Origin: Myxocyprinus asiaticus
Lineage: Eukaryota > Chordata > Actinopteri > Cypriniformes > Catostomidae
Reading direction: 5' to 3'
Length of the DNA stretch: 64,000 nt
Assembly (NCBI RefSeq): GCF_019703515.2
Contig: NC_059347.1
Span: 20,358,001-20,422,000 of the forward strand
The notes below the pieces were generated by a model. The model was not told where the DNA came from, searched no databases, and saw nothing but the letters and a program-made list of their open reading frames with translations. Below are positions 12,401-26,400 of this stretch, piece after piece. The translations under genes and the position numbers were made by a program. Each line of letters starts with the position of its first letter. Position 1 is the first letter of the stretch.

Positions 12401-15400
12401 GAAACACTCCTTTAAAACCTAACTTCTAACTTGCTGAATATAATGAAAACATGTCCGGGTTACATTTCACCCCAAAATAAAATAAAAATAAGAACACATT
12501 ATGTAAAGAAAATTAGGCTTATTTTAGTACTATTAGCATTTTTTGCATTGTGGCATTATTTTCATTACATTTCAACACATCTCATTACCGTACTGTGGAC
12601 ACTTTCCTTTTTGTAATTTTCGTTGTTCTCAATGGTGATTCTCATTATTAATGAGAATTAACTATTAATTATTATCATGAAAATGACCTCAATTCATAAA
12701 ATAGGCCTCAATCTATAAACACACTATAATTTATTCTTTATTTGTATTTATTTTTTCTATGACATGGCCATAGATCTTGACAGGTTTTGTGAGATTCACC
12801 TAACTTATGGTCTCAGACTACATGTTTTCTGAGAATGAAAAGTATATCTGAGGCCCAACATTTTTGGTTAACTTTCCATTTGAGCTGTCACATCAAAACA
12901 CAGAAATTACTATATTTGGTTATTTTATATTTTTAATACTAATGGCAGCAGAATCTTGGTGCATTACCTGTGCTTTCCTCTCCTGGCTGAACCTTCTTCT
13001 GTCTTTGCCTCAGAGGCAGGAGTGGATGAGGCGGGCTGAAGCTGGAACTCCCCTTATTACTGAAACAGCAAGCAGAGGGCATGGTTGGCAAACCACCAGC
13101 ACGCCATATCAGGACGAATGATTCTCGGGTCCCAGAGGTCTATCCAGGCAAAATCTAATCGTAACTGACACGAAGCATTTTCCATTTGGTTGGACAAATA
13201 TGGACAAGCAGCACTGCTTTGTTTAGCACATTAATAGACTAACTTTTCAACCTAAAACATTTAGAATGCTACAATCTTAGAGCAGTATTCTTGGCACAAG
13301 CATCATGCCCAAAGACAAGCAGTGTGGTCAGAATCAGGGTTACAATGTTACACAGTGAATACAATCAATCAGGGGTACCCCAATAAGCTTGCAGTCTATG
13401 CCAAGAGATTTATTTACTTGTAAATCAGATTCACCCTTCAATACATATACCAGTTTTCCCAGAGGTATAACTTCTTTAATCAGAATCAACCAATATTTAT
13501 AAAGGGGGGTTCAGCACCAACCCATTTGACCATAATTGCTTTCCTACCCAACACCAGTAAGGTTTTAATAACATCTGAAGTATCCAAAAGCGAGCATAAA
13601 GCGGGTAATATTCCCAGTAGACACATTTACAGGGAGGCTATGACCTTCTTTCATATTATAGATAATTTTGCACAAATATTATTCCAGAAATCTGTAATAA
13701 GTGAACATGAATAAGTGAAGGCAGTGAAAGAATATGCCAATACTTATATGACATTTGGGACTCTGGGGGGATACAGAGCTGTTTATCTTGCTATATTTGT
13801 TTGGAGATATGTTTAATGGCAATCTAACAATATTCTCCCAAACATTTTCATCAATGTCATATTTCAGGTTCTCACTCCATACCTTGCGCAGTGAAATCAG
13901 ATTGTTTGCTTTATGTTGATATATCATGGAGTAAAATCTGGATATGAAATGTTTAATTTCAGGGTTCTTATGAAAAAATGTGTCTAAAAAAAAAAAAAAG
14001 TCAGAACTCTCTAAACTAGAGCCCGACCGATATGGGATTTTTGAGACCGATACCAATTTTAGAGGGGGAAAATTCACAGATTACCGATATGGTGGCTGAT
14101 ATAGATAATTTTTGAGCTGGAATGACTGGAATGACCTTTTCTATGTCGATTTTGCACTGATATGACTATGCAAAGGTACTCAGAGGGCTGCTTTCTTAAA
14201 TATTTTTATCAAAGAATATTTCACAATATTATTATACACTGTCAACAAATTCTAGAAATGAACACTGAGAAAATAAAGAATAAATTCAAATAAAATAAAT
14301 AGCTAAATAAACATCAGTACTGTATGCTTAGTATCGGTCAAATGCTGACCATTTATGTAAAGAATAAATAAAAATACAATAAATAGCTAAATAAACATCA
14401 GTACTGTATGCTTAGTATCAGTCAAATGCTGACCATTAAAATAAAGAATAAATTCAAATAAAATAAATAGCTAAATAAACATCAGGGGCCGGCCGCACCA
14501 GCTATACGTACGTTACAACTTAGCCTAGTTGTGGCGTAAATGGGCACTAAGTCAAAATGTATGCACTACTAAATAAGCGTTGCACCATTACATTTATGTA
14601 GGACGTAAACCTACGTATAAACAAAATATTTACGGAAGACTCCGACCAGGAGTAACTGATGGAATAAAAAAAGCAGACTCAATTAATGACATCAATGAAC
14701 TCATGTTTTAGTTGACAGGCTTCAGTCCTTTCGACATACATGATGGTGTTGGCATTTACACTTGTTTACATTTACGAGAGAGAGAAAAAAACGTCTCTGG
14801 TTACGTATGTAACCTCGGTTCCCTGAGATGTAGGAAACGAGACATCGCGTCGCTGATGCTTATGGGGAAAAACTCCTTTTCTCCGATTTCTGAAATCCTA
14901 TTGGATCACGCCAATTCAGATGCAACTGAATTGAGCCAATGGCGTTCACGTCCCCTCAGCCAATGACATTAAGGACGCAGCGCACGGCTTTCTATGTAAG
15001 CAGGCGGCATAACGCCATCAGTCTGAATTTATCGACTGAAAGCGCCGGCTGAGCCGCCTGATAGTGACGTCCGGTAGCGCGGCTACGCGATGTCTCGTTC
15101 TCTACATCTCAGGGAACCGAGGTTACATACGTAACCAGAGACGTGTTGCTGATGCTTATGGGAACGTGTATGATCTGAGGGGGAGAGGTAACAAGCACAT
15201 TCGCATCGCTCAGTAGCGGGATGCTTTGCCTTTACGAGGGCTCCAAGCGGACCTAGTAGAGCACAGCCAGGTGCACAGTCCAGTAGTGAAACAGCTGAGC
15301 ATATCTATCTTTTAACCAGAGAATGAGTGTCTAAGCCGTGACCGAGACACAAGTATATTAATGTATTTGGAAACATAGTAAATATATATTCAAGCGGTAT

Positions 15401-18400
15401 GGCCCGAGTGTGGCATCGCTTTACATTCGAATGTCTAAAGCACAGCCGAAACATAAGATGCATGTAGTGTAATTAGGCAGTATAAACGAAGTATGACGGC
15501 GCTTAACATGAAGGGCCGAGTCTTGCATTGTTGCACAAGCGCGTGCGGTCCGGGAGCGAAGTGAATTCATCAAGTTCTCAAAGCGGACCTTAGAACACAA
15601 TGAATTAATGCTGCTGCACAGATAATATCTGTGAAGCCACCGAATGCACGTCAAGGTTGTAAAATCGTACAAAGGTGCTGGGCGAAGCCCAACCTGCCGC
15701 CAGGCAGATTTCTTGTATGGAAACACCATTTTCCCACACCCAAGAGGCAGCCATACCTCTCGTTGAGTGGGCCTTATTGCCAATAGGGCATTGGGTTTCC
15801 TGAGATTTGTACGCCAGTGTTATAGCGTCAACAATCCAATGTGACAGTCTCTGCTTTGAGACTGGTATGCTTTTCGAGCGACCTCCGAAACAGACAAAAA
15901 GCTGGTCCATTTATCTGAACTGGCTCGTGCGGGACACATAGGTGTGTAGTGCTCTGACTGGACAGAGCATATGGAAGGAGCATTGCTCTTCCGACTGGTG
16001 GGGGGGGGGGGGGGAAGGCTTGTGAAGTGTGTGGGTGCGTGAAGAGGAACATAGCTCTATTCGTGAGTGTTTGTGTATTTTTCATTTTTCGCACTGCCGG
16101 CAAGGTGGGCAGAGTGCACATTTTTCATACACTTTATTGGCACAGATAAAAAATTGTGAACAATCTCCTGAACAGGAACGGCGGGAGGAGAGAACAGGGA
16201 TTCTGTGCGAGTCTGCTTGGGGGCGGGGCTTTCCTCTTCACGCTGCTGAAGCCGTCAGGAACGCTGAGGCTGATCAGAGGAAAGTTTTCTTGATGGGCGG
16301 GGCCCATGGCGCAGTGGCTGTGAATAGCGGCGCTTCGGCCAAGGCTTTTTCGGGTGAACGGCCGGCTCAGATGGACCCTGAGGGGCCTGGGGAGTAGAGT
16401 GCTGCCATTTCGGGGGGCACTGTGTTGAAGCGGAGCGTGAACAGCTTGGTTGAGCAGCGGCTCGTTTAGGCATGAAATACTTCATAGCCTGCTTCAGTTT
16501 TTGGGCTGTCTGGAAGCGCTCCAATAGGGCTTCCACTGCGCTGCCGAAGAGACTAGCAGGGGATGCCGGCGCGTCGAGGAGGGCCGACTTGTCCCCATCA
16601 CGCATGTCAGTCAGCGTCAGCCAAAGGTGACAGTCTAGGATGACCAGATTTCCCATGGAGCGCCCAATCGCTCCGGCGGTGGCCTTTGTTGCTCTTAGCG
16701 CCAAATCGGTTGCTACGCAAAGTTCTTTAAACATAGTCGGGTCGGGACCTGATTTATCCATTTTTATTTTTATTTTTTTTAAAGAATTTTGGCCTGGTAG
16801 ACCTGGAGCACTGCCATCGTGTGCAAGGCGGCACCAGCTTACCCAGCTGTATTATAGGCGCGTCCCGCTAGTGTCGAAGTAAGCCAGAATGGCTTAGACG
16901 GGAGCAGTGGGCGGGATCTCAAGCCAGCTCGAGTCGAGGGACACAAGTGGGCTGCTACCGCCTGTTCAACGGGGGAAGCGAGCCATATCCCATTTGGTCT
17001 CCACGGTCGACGGATGTGAAAGCTGCTGTATTGGAGAGGTGCAGCCTTGCAGAGTATGGTGAACTCCACGATTTGGAGAGTTCAGCGTGGACCTAGGGGA
17101 AAAATGGGCCAGGTCTATGTGGGGTGGCCCGGCAAAAACCACTTGTCCAGCCGTGAACGAGTTGGCTCTAACGGAGGTGACCATTCAAGCTCCAGCTCGT
17201 CTATAGCCTTAGTGAGAATGTGGACAAGCTCCGCATCCGCCATCGAAGAACGGTCTCCGCCTTTTAGGAGGGGAGAAGCAACGTCCTCTAATGACGTGGA
17301 CGAGGTGACAGTGTCTGAAGCCATGACAGATACGGCATCGTCATTGTCCTCTTCATGTTCACTGCTGCCGAACTGCATGAGGGCGGAAGCACCGTCGGGC
17401 GGACGAACACTTTTAGTGAACAGGATGGGGGAAGAAGAGTGTGGGGGTGTGGGTGCATGCGGGACCTGAGCCGGCGGTACAGCCTCACAATCCGTTTGCT
17501 CCATAAATTTATCCTAAATTTAGACATGACACCGTTAAGATCCTTAATATCAGCATTTGTCATGTTTAGAAAGGTCATAGACAATGGGTATAAAAGCTTT
17601 GAAAGTATTATCATTTTTATAAGTTTATTCTACCTGAAATAGAAACTGGAAGTTTGGACCATCTTATAAGATCCTCTTTAATGTGAGAGGTTGATGGTTT
17701 GATATTTTTCATCATGAAGCTGACAGTTTAGGTGTAACATGAATGCTCAGGTATGTTACACCTTTAGGCGTCTACTTAAATGGTTTTATAAAATTAGGCT
17801 CAGACCTGTTATGTGTTCACAATGGCATCATAAAATTGTCTAAATCTCTCATTTATTCTTTGATTTCCTAAGATTCTGGAACTATTAATGTCCTTAATTG
17901 CTGAAATATAACCTTTTGCAGGTGCATTTTTAACTAATCTTGCGAGAAGGCAATTAGGTTTGTTACCCATCTCAGAAAATCTTTGCCTTGCGAATAATAT
18001 ATCTTTGTCTGCCATTCTGGTTAATAGATTGTTTAACTGAGCCCTTAGAGCTTTAATTTCAACATGAAGTTGGTCTGATTTTAAGGAATAAATGTTTTTT
18101 GTTCTAGCTGGGCAATCTTCTTTTCTAATTTCAATTGTTCAGATAATAAATCCTTTTTCCTTTTACTAGTGTATGCTATTATTCACTTATAAGAAAAAAA
18201 AACTATATAAAATATTGAATAATAAACCTCAAAATGCTGATTCCTTCTGACATGAGAAATACCGAACCAATTATTTTCCATGTGAAAAAAACAAAAACAA
18301 AAAAAACATCCTGCATATAAAATGAACTGTGCAGGAGTGGAACCGACTTACAGATAAAATCTCAAGTACAAACGAGAAATATAATAAAAAGAAAACAAAA

Positions 18401-20407
18401 TACTGAATCTGTGAACCTCTCACATTCACCAACTGATCCTGTGAAGAGCAGCCAGAGAAACAAGGGGTAGAGAGGTAAAACAGTGGGAGTCACATACTCG
18501 CAGATTTGTGGTGCGAAAACAATTTTCTTATAAGTCATGTGTTAAACATGCGGTGCCAGTGTTACTCCTCGACAATCAAAAAGAAAAGGAAATGTATTAC
18601 AGTCGTCTTTAGCATTAGTCGCACATTATATCAAATAGTACCTTGCATAGTACGCATCTATTCAAGAGTACCTGCGGGGAATTATTAGCGTCGCTGAATT
18701 GACTCCACAAAGACGTTCACTTCCTCAGACGTAGCCAAGTAGGTGTCTTTCCCAGCTGCGTTGAGCACTTTTATGGTAGCAGGGTAAATAAAGGCGTATT
18801 TCACTCCTGCCTCTCGTAGTCGTCTCCGAGCTTCTGCTGTCTCCGCTCTCTTCTTCTGTACACCAACTGAGAAGTCTTGAAAAAAAACGATACTCTCTTC
18901 CCCTCAATAAAAATGTCAACCATGCATCTCCCAGCATCTAGTATTTGTCTTTTATCTCTGTATGTGTGCAGTCGTACAAGCAAAGGTCTCGGATGTTCCC
19001 CCTCACTTTTCCTCCGAAGGTCCAGTACGATGTGCGCGTTCTAGCTTAATCCGTCCGCCCTTAACGTTCCTATTTAAAGTAGTCGCTATTCAAGTCTCAA
19101 AGAAAGATACAGGATCGCTCCCCTCCGTGCCCTCTTTGAGGTCAACAATTCTGATGTTCTGACGAATTCCTCCTGACGAATGCAATTTAGGGTCTTTTGC
19201 AAAGATGACTCAATAGCAGTGAAGTGCATTGAGCTGTTTGCTTGACCACTCACTTCACTGCTCTGCACAATTTTAGAAAGGGCTAGATGACCGTTTTAAA
19301 ATCATTTGAACTAAATAACGAGGTGCTCCACAGCCCGTCTCACCACACACAGAGCATCACATGATCCCCCTAGCAACTTTTTTTGTAGAATGTTTTGCTT
19401 GAAAGGTGTGCTTGTATCTTCATTTTAGGTAAATTACACTTGCTTTGATATTTTGTTATCTAATGTAATAACACTCAGGCATTAAGTGTGACCTACCGTA
19501 TGAGTCCAAATACTTTTTGGGGTCATAGTATACAGTATAATGATAATAGAGGGACGTCTGGTAATGTCAACACAATTTCACCAGATTACTGTAAATTGCG
19601 CTCAGAACCACAAAGACGAATGGTTTAACACTAGGAAAAGACAAAACCATGAAGCACTTACAGAGGCTCAGATTCTTCAGGGTGCAGGAAGTACCTGTTA
19701 CAAACTTCCGGGCTGTTCTGTACAGGAAGAGCTGGATCAGCCACACCAGGAGACACCAGGAAGCTCCGTTTGGTGGCATTGGAGATGGGCACAGTTGGCC
19801 TGGCACTCTTGGGCTGAGTCATTGCTTGTGCTGTAATGAGAATGTTAATTAAGTTACATTTTCTTCATAAAAATCAGTTCACACGAACATTATCTGGTTG
19901 TTGAAGAAACCAGATCTGGTAACACTTTACAAGAAGGTTGTATAGATTTACATTTTAAATGAAATAGTTAATCAACTATGAACTAACAATGAACAATACT
20001 TTTACAGCATTTATTAATTTTGGTTAATGTTAATTATATATTTAGTTAATTCAGATATCTAAGCAATATCACTGGAGCAAGAGTGCGATATGGTCCTACA
20101 TCAGCACTGCTGTGATTTGGCTGCAGGTAATCACAGCAGTGCTGATTTAGGGCTATATAGCATGATTGCAAGTGTGATATTGCTTATATACAACAGTTCA
20201 ATGAACAAGTAAATGTAACAAAATTAGGAAAAACTGAGTACGGCCATAAACGCATTTGTACTTTCTTACGTGACGGATCAGAATCTGCCGTTGCTAGTTC
20301 AAAGCAAATGATGCGTCCAAGCCATCATTAGTAATTCAAAAATGTCACTTTAGAACTAGTATCACAGCTTGGGCTGTTTCTAACAAGTTACTGGAGAAAC
20401 AAGGGTG

Positions 20408-20439
<32 letters not shown>

Positions 20440-23400
20440 AGTGAGTGAGTGAGTGAGTGAGAGATCACCTGTCTGTTGCCACTCCCAAGCAGAGATGGTG
20501 TAGTGTGTTAGTCCACTTTCTAAATATAATGTTATTTTGGTCAAATTCATCCTATTTTCTTAGTGGAAAAATATCTGTCCAAGCAGCAGTCTCTCAGCTG
20601 TGATAAGCCTTAATGCTGAAGTTGTTAGTTTAAAGCTGTTTAAAGCTATTTCCTAGCTTTAGTATTGTAGTGGTAATACGAGCGATCATGTAGTGCTGAT
20701 GAATTAAAACACTGACTGACGCTGACTCACGTCACCTAACTGGCTTCTATTACACACAAAAATGATCTTTTGCCACCACATGCTGGCTAAAATATGTAAT
20801 GTCACAAAATTAAAGAGACACATATAGCTCTTATCACATATGCACTGCTCTTACACTTTAGTTTAGAACAGTACGAACACAAGTGGAGTGATACAAACAG
20901 TGAAGCGTCGGAGTGCTGATGGTGTGAGACCATCAGTATTCATGAAATGTCTCTCGTCCAATCAGATTCAAGGACTGGAACTAACTGTTGTATATTTATT
21001 TATAACTTTAGCCAAGATTAATATGTGCACTACAAAAATGATTGTTTATTGTTAGTTTGATACTTATTTCATTATAGTTTTTTTATGTTATTTTATAGAC
21101 CCTTGTAAACTGAAGTCATTATCCCAGATTTAATGTGTTGTAGCAGAAAAACACATCAACCATTTTCAGACACTTTAAACAATATGACAGAGAGCAAAAT
21201 CATTCCTCACCATCTTTAAATTCCTGAAAGTCCCTTGGCTGGACAAATTCAGGTTTGACAATCTCAAACCACCAGAAAAGCTCTGCAATAAACACCACGA
21301 CATTGTGCTGCAGGAAGAATCCAACAGTGGGAAAAATCAACAACTGACCCATATGGAAATAAAAGAACGTGATAATGATAAGACTCATAATGAATGACTG
21401 AATAGCTTACCTTGAGGACAGGAGGTGCATATAACATGTCCTCCAGAGTCAAATAGAAGCTTTTGTGAAGGTACTCATTGGCAAACTCTTTTAGCAGCTG
21501 GACATTATAAAGGCTGTCTGCTATTGAGGTCACCTCTTTCAAGCAGATATCTACAGATAACATAAAAAGACGAGGTAAGCAAACAAGCTATCCTAAGGCA
21601 TTTAGTTTCTGACATTCATAAACTGTAAACAAAGGGCTGAAACAGTCAATATTTGCTTGAGGGCTGAAATATCTGAAAAGACGATTTCACAGAGCAGTTA
21701 ATTTAGCTCGAGGCAATCCGACGTGAAGCACCAGGAGAACAAAACTACAGCATGAGAAAGCAAAAACTACACAGCTCTACAAATTAACATTGCAGCATCA
21801 CACTTCAACTTCAATCAGATATTCAAGGAGAATGTGACACTATTCTATACATTAGTGATAACAAAAGCGACATGGCCTTGAAGGGGATTGATTTAGAGAT
21901 CCTGAGCTTTAACATACAAACAGTAACAACTGCAGCAGCATGCTAAAACCCTCTGTGAGAAGTTGCATCTCTATTCATACACAGGGTGGGGGGTGGTCCC
22001 TCATCGTTTGGGGGTGGATTGCCGCATTGGGGGTTCGGGGGTCTGTGTGCCTTTGGACTGGATTGATTGGGTAGATTCAACTGTTGTTTTGTCCAATGGG
22101 ATGTACGTGGACATCTGTCTATTCGATGGCATAATTAAAAAAAATAATAATTTGCCTTTTTTTATTCATTTATTTAGTTTCTAATAACATGTTCATCAAT
22201 TTATCACACAATTTATATCTATCATCTCAAAGGAAGACCATTCATAAATCATATATACCCCAAGGCATTGATCCAGTTACCACACACTTCAAATTCAAAA
22301 GCAGAAATCAACCCACGTACTGTTGTCATTTGTGCATTTTCACTTTCCGTATTGTATATATGCAGGGTTGGGGAGTAACAGAATACATGTAACGGGAATA
22401 CGTATTTATAATATAAGTAACTGTATTCCACTACAGTTACAATTTAAATCATTGGTAATTAGAATACAGTTACATTCAAAAAGTATTTTGATTACTGAAG
22501 AGATTACTTTGCATTTTATTGTCATTTGTTTCATTTAATATATTTAGTCCTTTCAGATCCAAAATGCCTTTGAACAAAGGTGAAACACTTTCTTTTTTTA
22601 AGTTTGGAGCAGAAGAAATAGAAATAAACCTTGTGTAAATTGTCAGCTTTACGCTAAGCTTAAATGCTATTTCTAGCCATTTTACATGCACGTTACAAAG
22701 CATGATCATATATTTTTTTTTTTATCAAGAAAATTCACGTTGGATCATGATTTCTTTTTTTCTAGTAAAACCTTTGATATTAGTGCAAAAATCATATTCT
22801 TGATAATAATTTTTTTATTGTTTTCCTGTAAAAATCCTTAAAACAAGATCAATTTGATTTATCTTGTTTTAGAAACAACACTGCATAAGATATTTAGTTT
22901 TTTCAGAGAATGTATTTTTAACATGTGTATTTTGTCTAACTGTACTGGCAGAGTTTTTATAGTCAAAACAAGTGAAAAAAATCTACCAGTGCTGAAGAAG
23001 TAATCCAAAGTATTTAGAATACGTTACTGACCTTGAGTAATCTAACGGAATACGTTACAAATTACATTTTACAGCATGTATTCTGTAATCTATAGTGGAA
23101 TACATTTCAAAAGTAACCCTCCCAACCCTGTAAATATATTACACATTATGCATTTCTTCTGCTATGAATTCCTTTTGTATGTATGTGTGACACTGTATTG
23201 CAAGGTCTATGCTTATGTATGTATTCCCCCGTTATACCCCTCTTTATATATCTCCTGGTATGTGCCCCTTTTTGTTTGCTGCATGTATCATCTTTTATGT
23301 ACTCTCTAAGTATGTTCTGTTGCAATAAAAAAAGTTTGACAAAAAAACAAACAAATTGTACTAGTAAAATATCCTGAACATGATTTAATGTCAAAAGGGC

Positions 23401-26400
23401 TTGCAACGAACTCCTCTCTTCTCTTTTGATTATCATTAAACATAGTAAACATTTAAAAAAAAAAATGAATACACTTTAAATCACCACTGCAAAAGCAACC
23501 AAAACACTGCTTTTGTAGCAAATTTGTTCATCACCTTTAACAATTAAATACGAGACAATTGCTGTCAGACTTCAAAATCATTTGTGCGTAATATAATAGA
23601 TTTGTACACTATAAAGTTTTATTACTGTACATGGCTCACTGGAATACTTGATTCTGATTGGTCAATTGCAGCATTCAGTGGTCAAGTAGTTATGAATAAA
23701 GACTGTTGTCCATAGCAATGCTGTATAACTGACTTTCTATAATAGCTTTCTTACACAGCTTTGCTCAAGTTCTACTAAATCAATATTTAGTAGCAGTGTA
23801 ATAAGCATAACTGTTCATTTAAAATACACTAATTCTAATAGTTTATTAAATAGTTAATAGAAAAATAAAGCCTTTCAGGGTGGTACAAGATCCCTCTTCT
23901 TTGTTTCAGGGTCCTGATCACTATGTCAGAGTTTACTTTGCGATAATGACGGACTGGCTGTACATTAAAACCTTACATGATTATTTAGGCTGTTTAGTTG
24001 TTTAATATCTGTCAGTTACCCTATTAAAGGCTGCACTTGTCTACACTGTGTCTGTATACGGCTAAGATAGGTATATGATTGTTATCTGGCAAATAAGACC
24101 CTAAACCAGACTGTTTATACAGGGCTTCCTTAGGATTGAATAGTCAACTAGTCACATGATTTTTAAAATTTGTAGTTGTGCACAGCCCTTCTTTTACATA
24201 TCACACCGTGACAAAATTATACGTTGCTGCAATGTTATTCAACAAAACAGTAGCAAACGGTGTCCCTCTACCATCAAGCTTCATCAGGTCTGGGCAATAG
24301 TAATGGACCACTGTCAGCAGTGCAGCACCGTCACACACATCCCTGATCAGGTCCTCCAGCAGGGGGAAGTACGGTAGCTGTCTACCTGAGGCATGATCCC
24401 GCCGATACCGTACCTGCGGGTGACAGAGGGAGACAAACTGTCACAACCACCTACTGTACTACAACATGCCACAATACAAAAGTGACTTAGCTTATGACAC
24501 ATGGGGACAGGTATTTTCTATGCCAGTGACATGTTTCTGGGAGGGAATTATTTTAGCCCTGATGCTGAATATGGCTGCGTTTCCCAAAATCATTGTAAGC
24601 CTAAGTAAATCGTAGAAACTATTGCCACCAGTGGTCTCTATGATCAACTTAAGCATGCGAAGCTTTTGGGAAACACAGCCTATAACAGTATTTTCTGGTC
24701 TAATAAAACTAGAGGGTTATGCAAATAGACTAAATACAAATTCAAGGGATGGTGCACCCAAAAATTTAAATTGTCATTCACTCACTGCATTGTTCCAAAG
24801 CAATAGGGCTATACACAAACATCATCTACACGTCTCTACACAGTTAGGATTCAAGGTTGTCCATTCCATTGTGCAGTTACTTTTTAATGAGGGGGATAAA
24901 GGTAACTCCACATTAACCAACTGGTGACCTCAGAACAGACCTACGAAATTCAGACCTGCAAAAGTCATCTATTTTTTTTTTTTTTACACAGACAGACACT
25001 TAAGACTAGTTGCATACAGGACAGGGTGAGAGCTAGACATCTGATCTAAAGGTAAAGAGTAGTCATGTGACGGTATTCGGTAATACTATATGTCACCTAT
25101 TTTTTTTTTTATACAGACAGACACTTAAGACTAGTTGCATACAGGACAGAGCGAGAGCTAGACATCTGATCTAAAGGTAAAGAGTAGTCATGTGACGGTA
25201 TTCAGGAATACAGTATATCACGGTAATTAACATGCATGATAATGATATCGTGGGCACTTCAAAATACAGTAAATAATTGTAGATAACCTTTTAGTTAAAT
25301 TGTAGATTTTTCTGATCGCCCAGTCATTTTTTTACATCAATGAATCAAGGTTCACAACACTGCATATATGTGGCATGAATGACACATGCACACTATGATG
25401 TAAACAAATCCAAAATGTTCATGCTCATCTGCGGGACAATCATCCCATGCAATTCAGCAAGATAAAGGTAAGTTGTGACAGATCTGCTCGTTTTTCCAAA
25501 TTGTTTTTGAAAACAGAGACACAACACTCTAAGAGACAACTAGCTAAGTGACAATTAAGACAACAAAGAAAGTGAACTTAAGTTTCCATTTGCAGATAAT
25601 GTGTTGCTTGCTTTCAAGTGGCCAAAGAATAGTTACCAAAAAGCATAGCAATAAAACTAAATTTTGGGGAGGCCTAATCCTCTTTGTCAACTGTCTATGT
25701 AACTTACCGAAATCCAACCGAGGTCATTTACTCCAATAAAAGACTTAGATATTCTATCAAATTGTTTAAAATAAGAAAGATGAACTTGTAGAGGGAGAGA
25801 CTGTACAGCCATGGCCAAAAGTATTGAAAGTGACATAAATTTTGTGTTTTGCAAAGTTTGCTGCTTCAGTATTTGTAGATAATTTTTTCACATGTTTCTA
25901 TGGTATACTGGAAAACAATGATAAGCATTTCAAAAGTTTTAAAGGCTTTTATTGGCAAAAACATTCAAAATATGCAAAGAATCAATATTTACAGTGTTGA
26001 CCCTTGTTCTTCATAACCTCTGCAATTTGCTCTGGCATGCTGGATATCAGCTTCTGGGCCAAATCCTGACTGATGGCGATCCATTCTTGCCTTATTAGTG
26101 CTCGGAGTTGATCACAATTTCTGGGCTTCTGCTTGTCCACTCGACTTTTGAGGATTGACCACAGGTTCTCTATGGGATTAAGATCCAGGGATTTGCCTGG
26201 CCACGGATCCAAAATTTCAATGTAATGATCTCCGAGCCACTTCATTATCACTCTTGCCTTGTGACATGGTGCTCCATCATGCTGGAAAATGCACGGATCA
26301 TCACCAAATTGCTCCTGGATCGTTGGGAGAAGTTGCTCTTGCAGGACATTTTGATAGCATTCTTTATTCATGGCAGTGTTTTTGGGCAGAACTGTGAGAG

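Larger units (their letters stand above)
14791..17510 (-). mobile_element. DIRS-type (tyrosine recombinase) retroelement, internally deleted
   Basis: Read on the minus strand it holds gag-like frames near 17504-17115 and 16761-16255, then a tyrosine-recombinase frame at 15910-15421. The usual reverse transcriptase/RNase H section between them is missing. The left part has inverted copies of a segment: GGTTACGTATGTAACCTCGG followed by TTCCCTGAGATGTA (14799 on), and its complement at about 15105-15140. Such internal complementary repeats are characteristic of DIRS elements. The gag-like ATG (17504) lies within about 20 bases of L1 sequence, so the 5' end is lost. Confidence 0.7.
19918..21110. 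repeat. intron 7 MITE cluster
   Basis: The left end has AACACTTTACAAGAAGGTTG followed by motifs of TTAACATTA/ACTAACAATGAACAATAC type, widespread in fish. Inside, TATACAACAGTTCAATGAAC (about 20187) and its mirror GAACTAACTGTTGTATA (about 20994) bracket a second element. Boundaries are approximate. Confidence 0.45.

Noticed and set aside
14275..14484. CRISPR-like regular repeat
   Set aside because: The units are 83-85 bp, contiguous without spacers, and the genome is eukaryotic; it is a simple tandem repeat.
16029..16397. 122-codon plus-strand frame
   Set aside because: Opposite to the DIRS gag-like frame and containing a G-run artefact near 16000.
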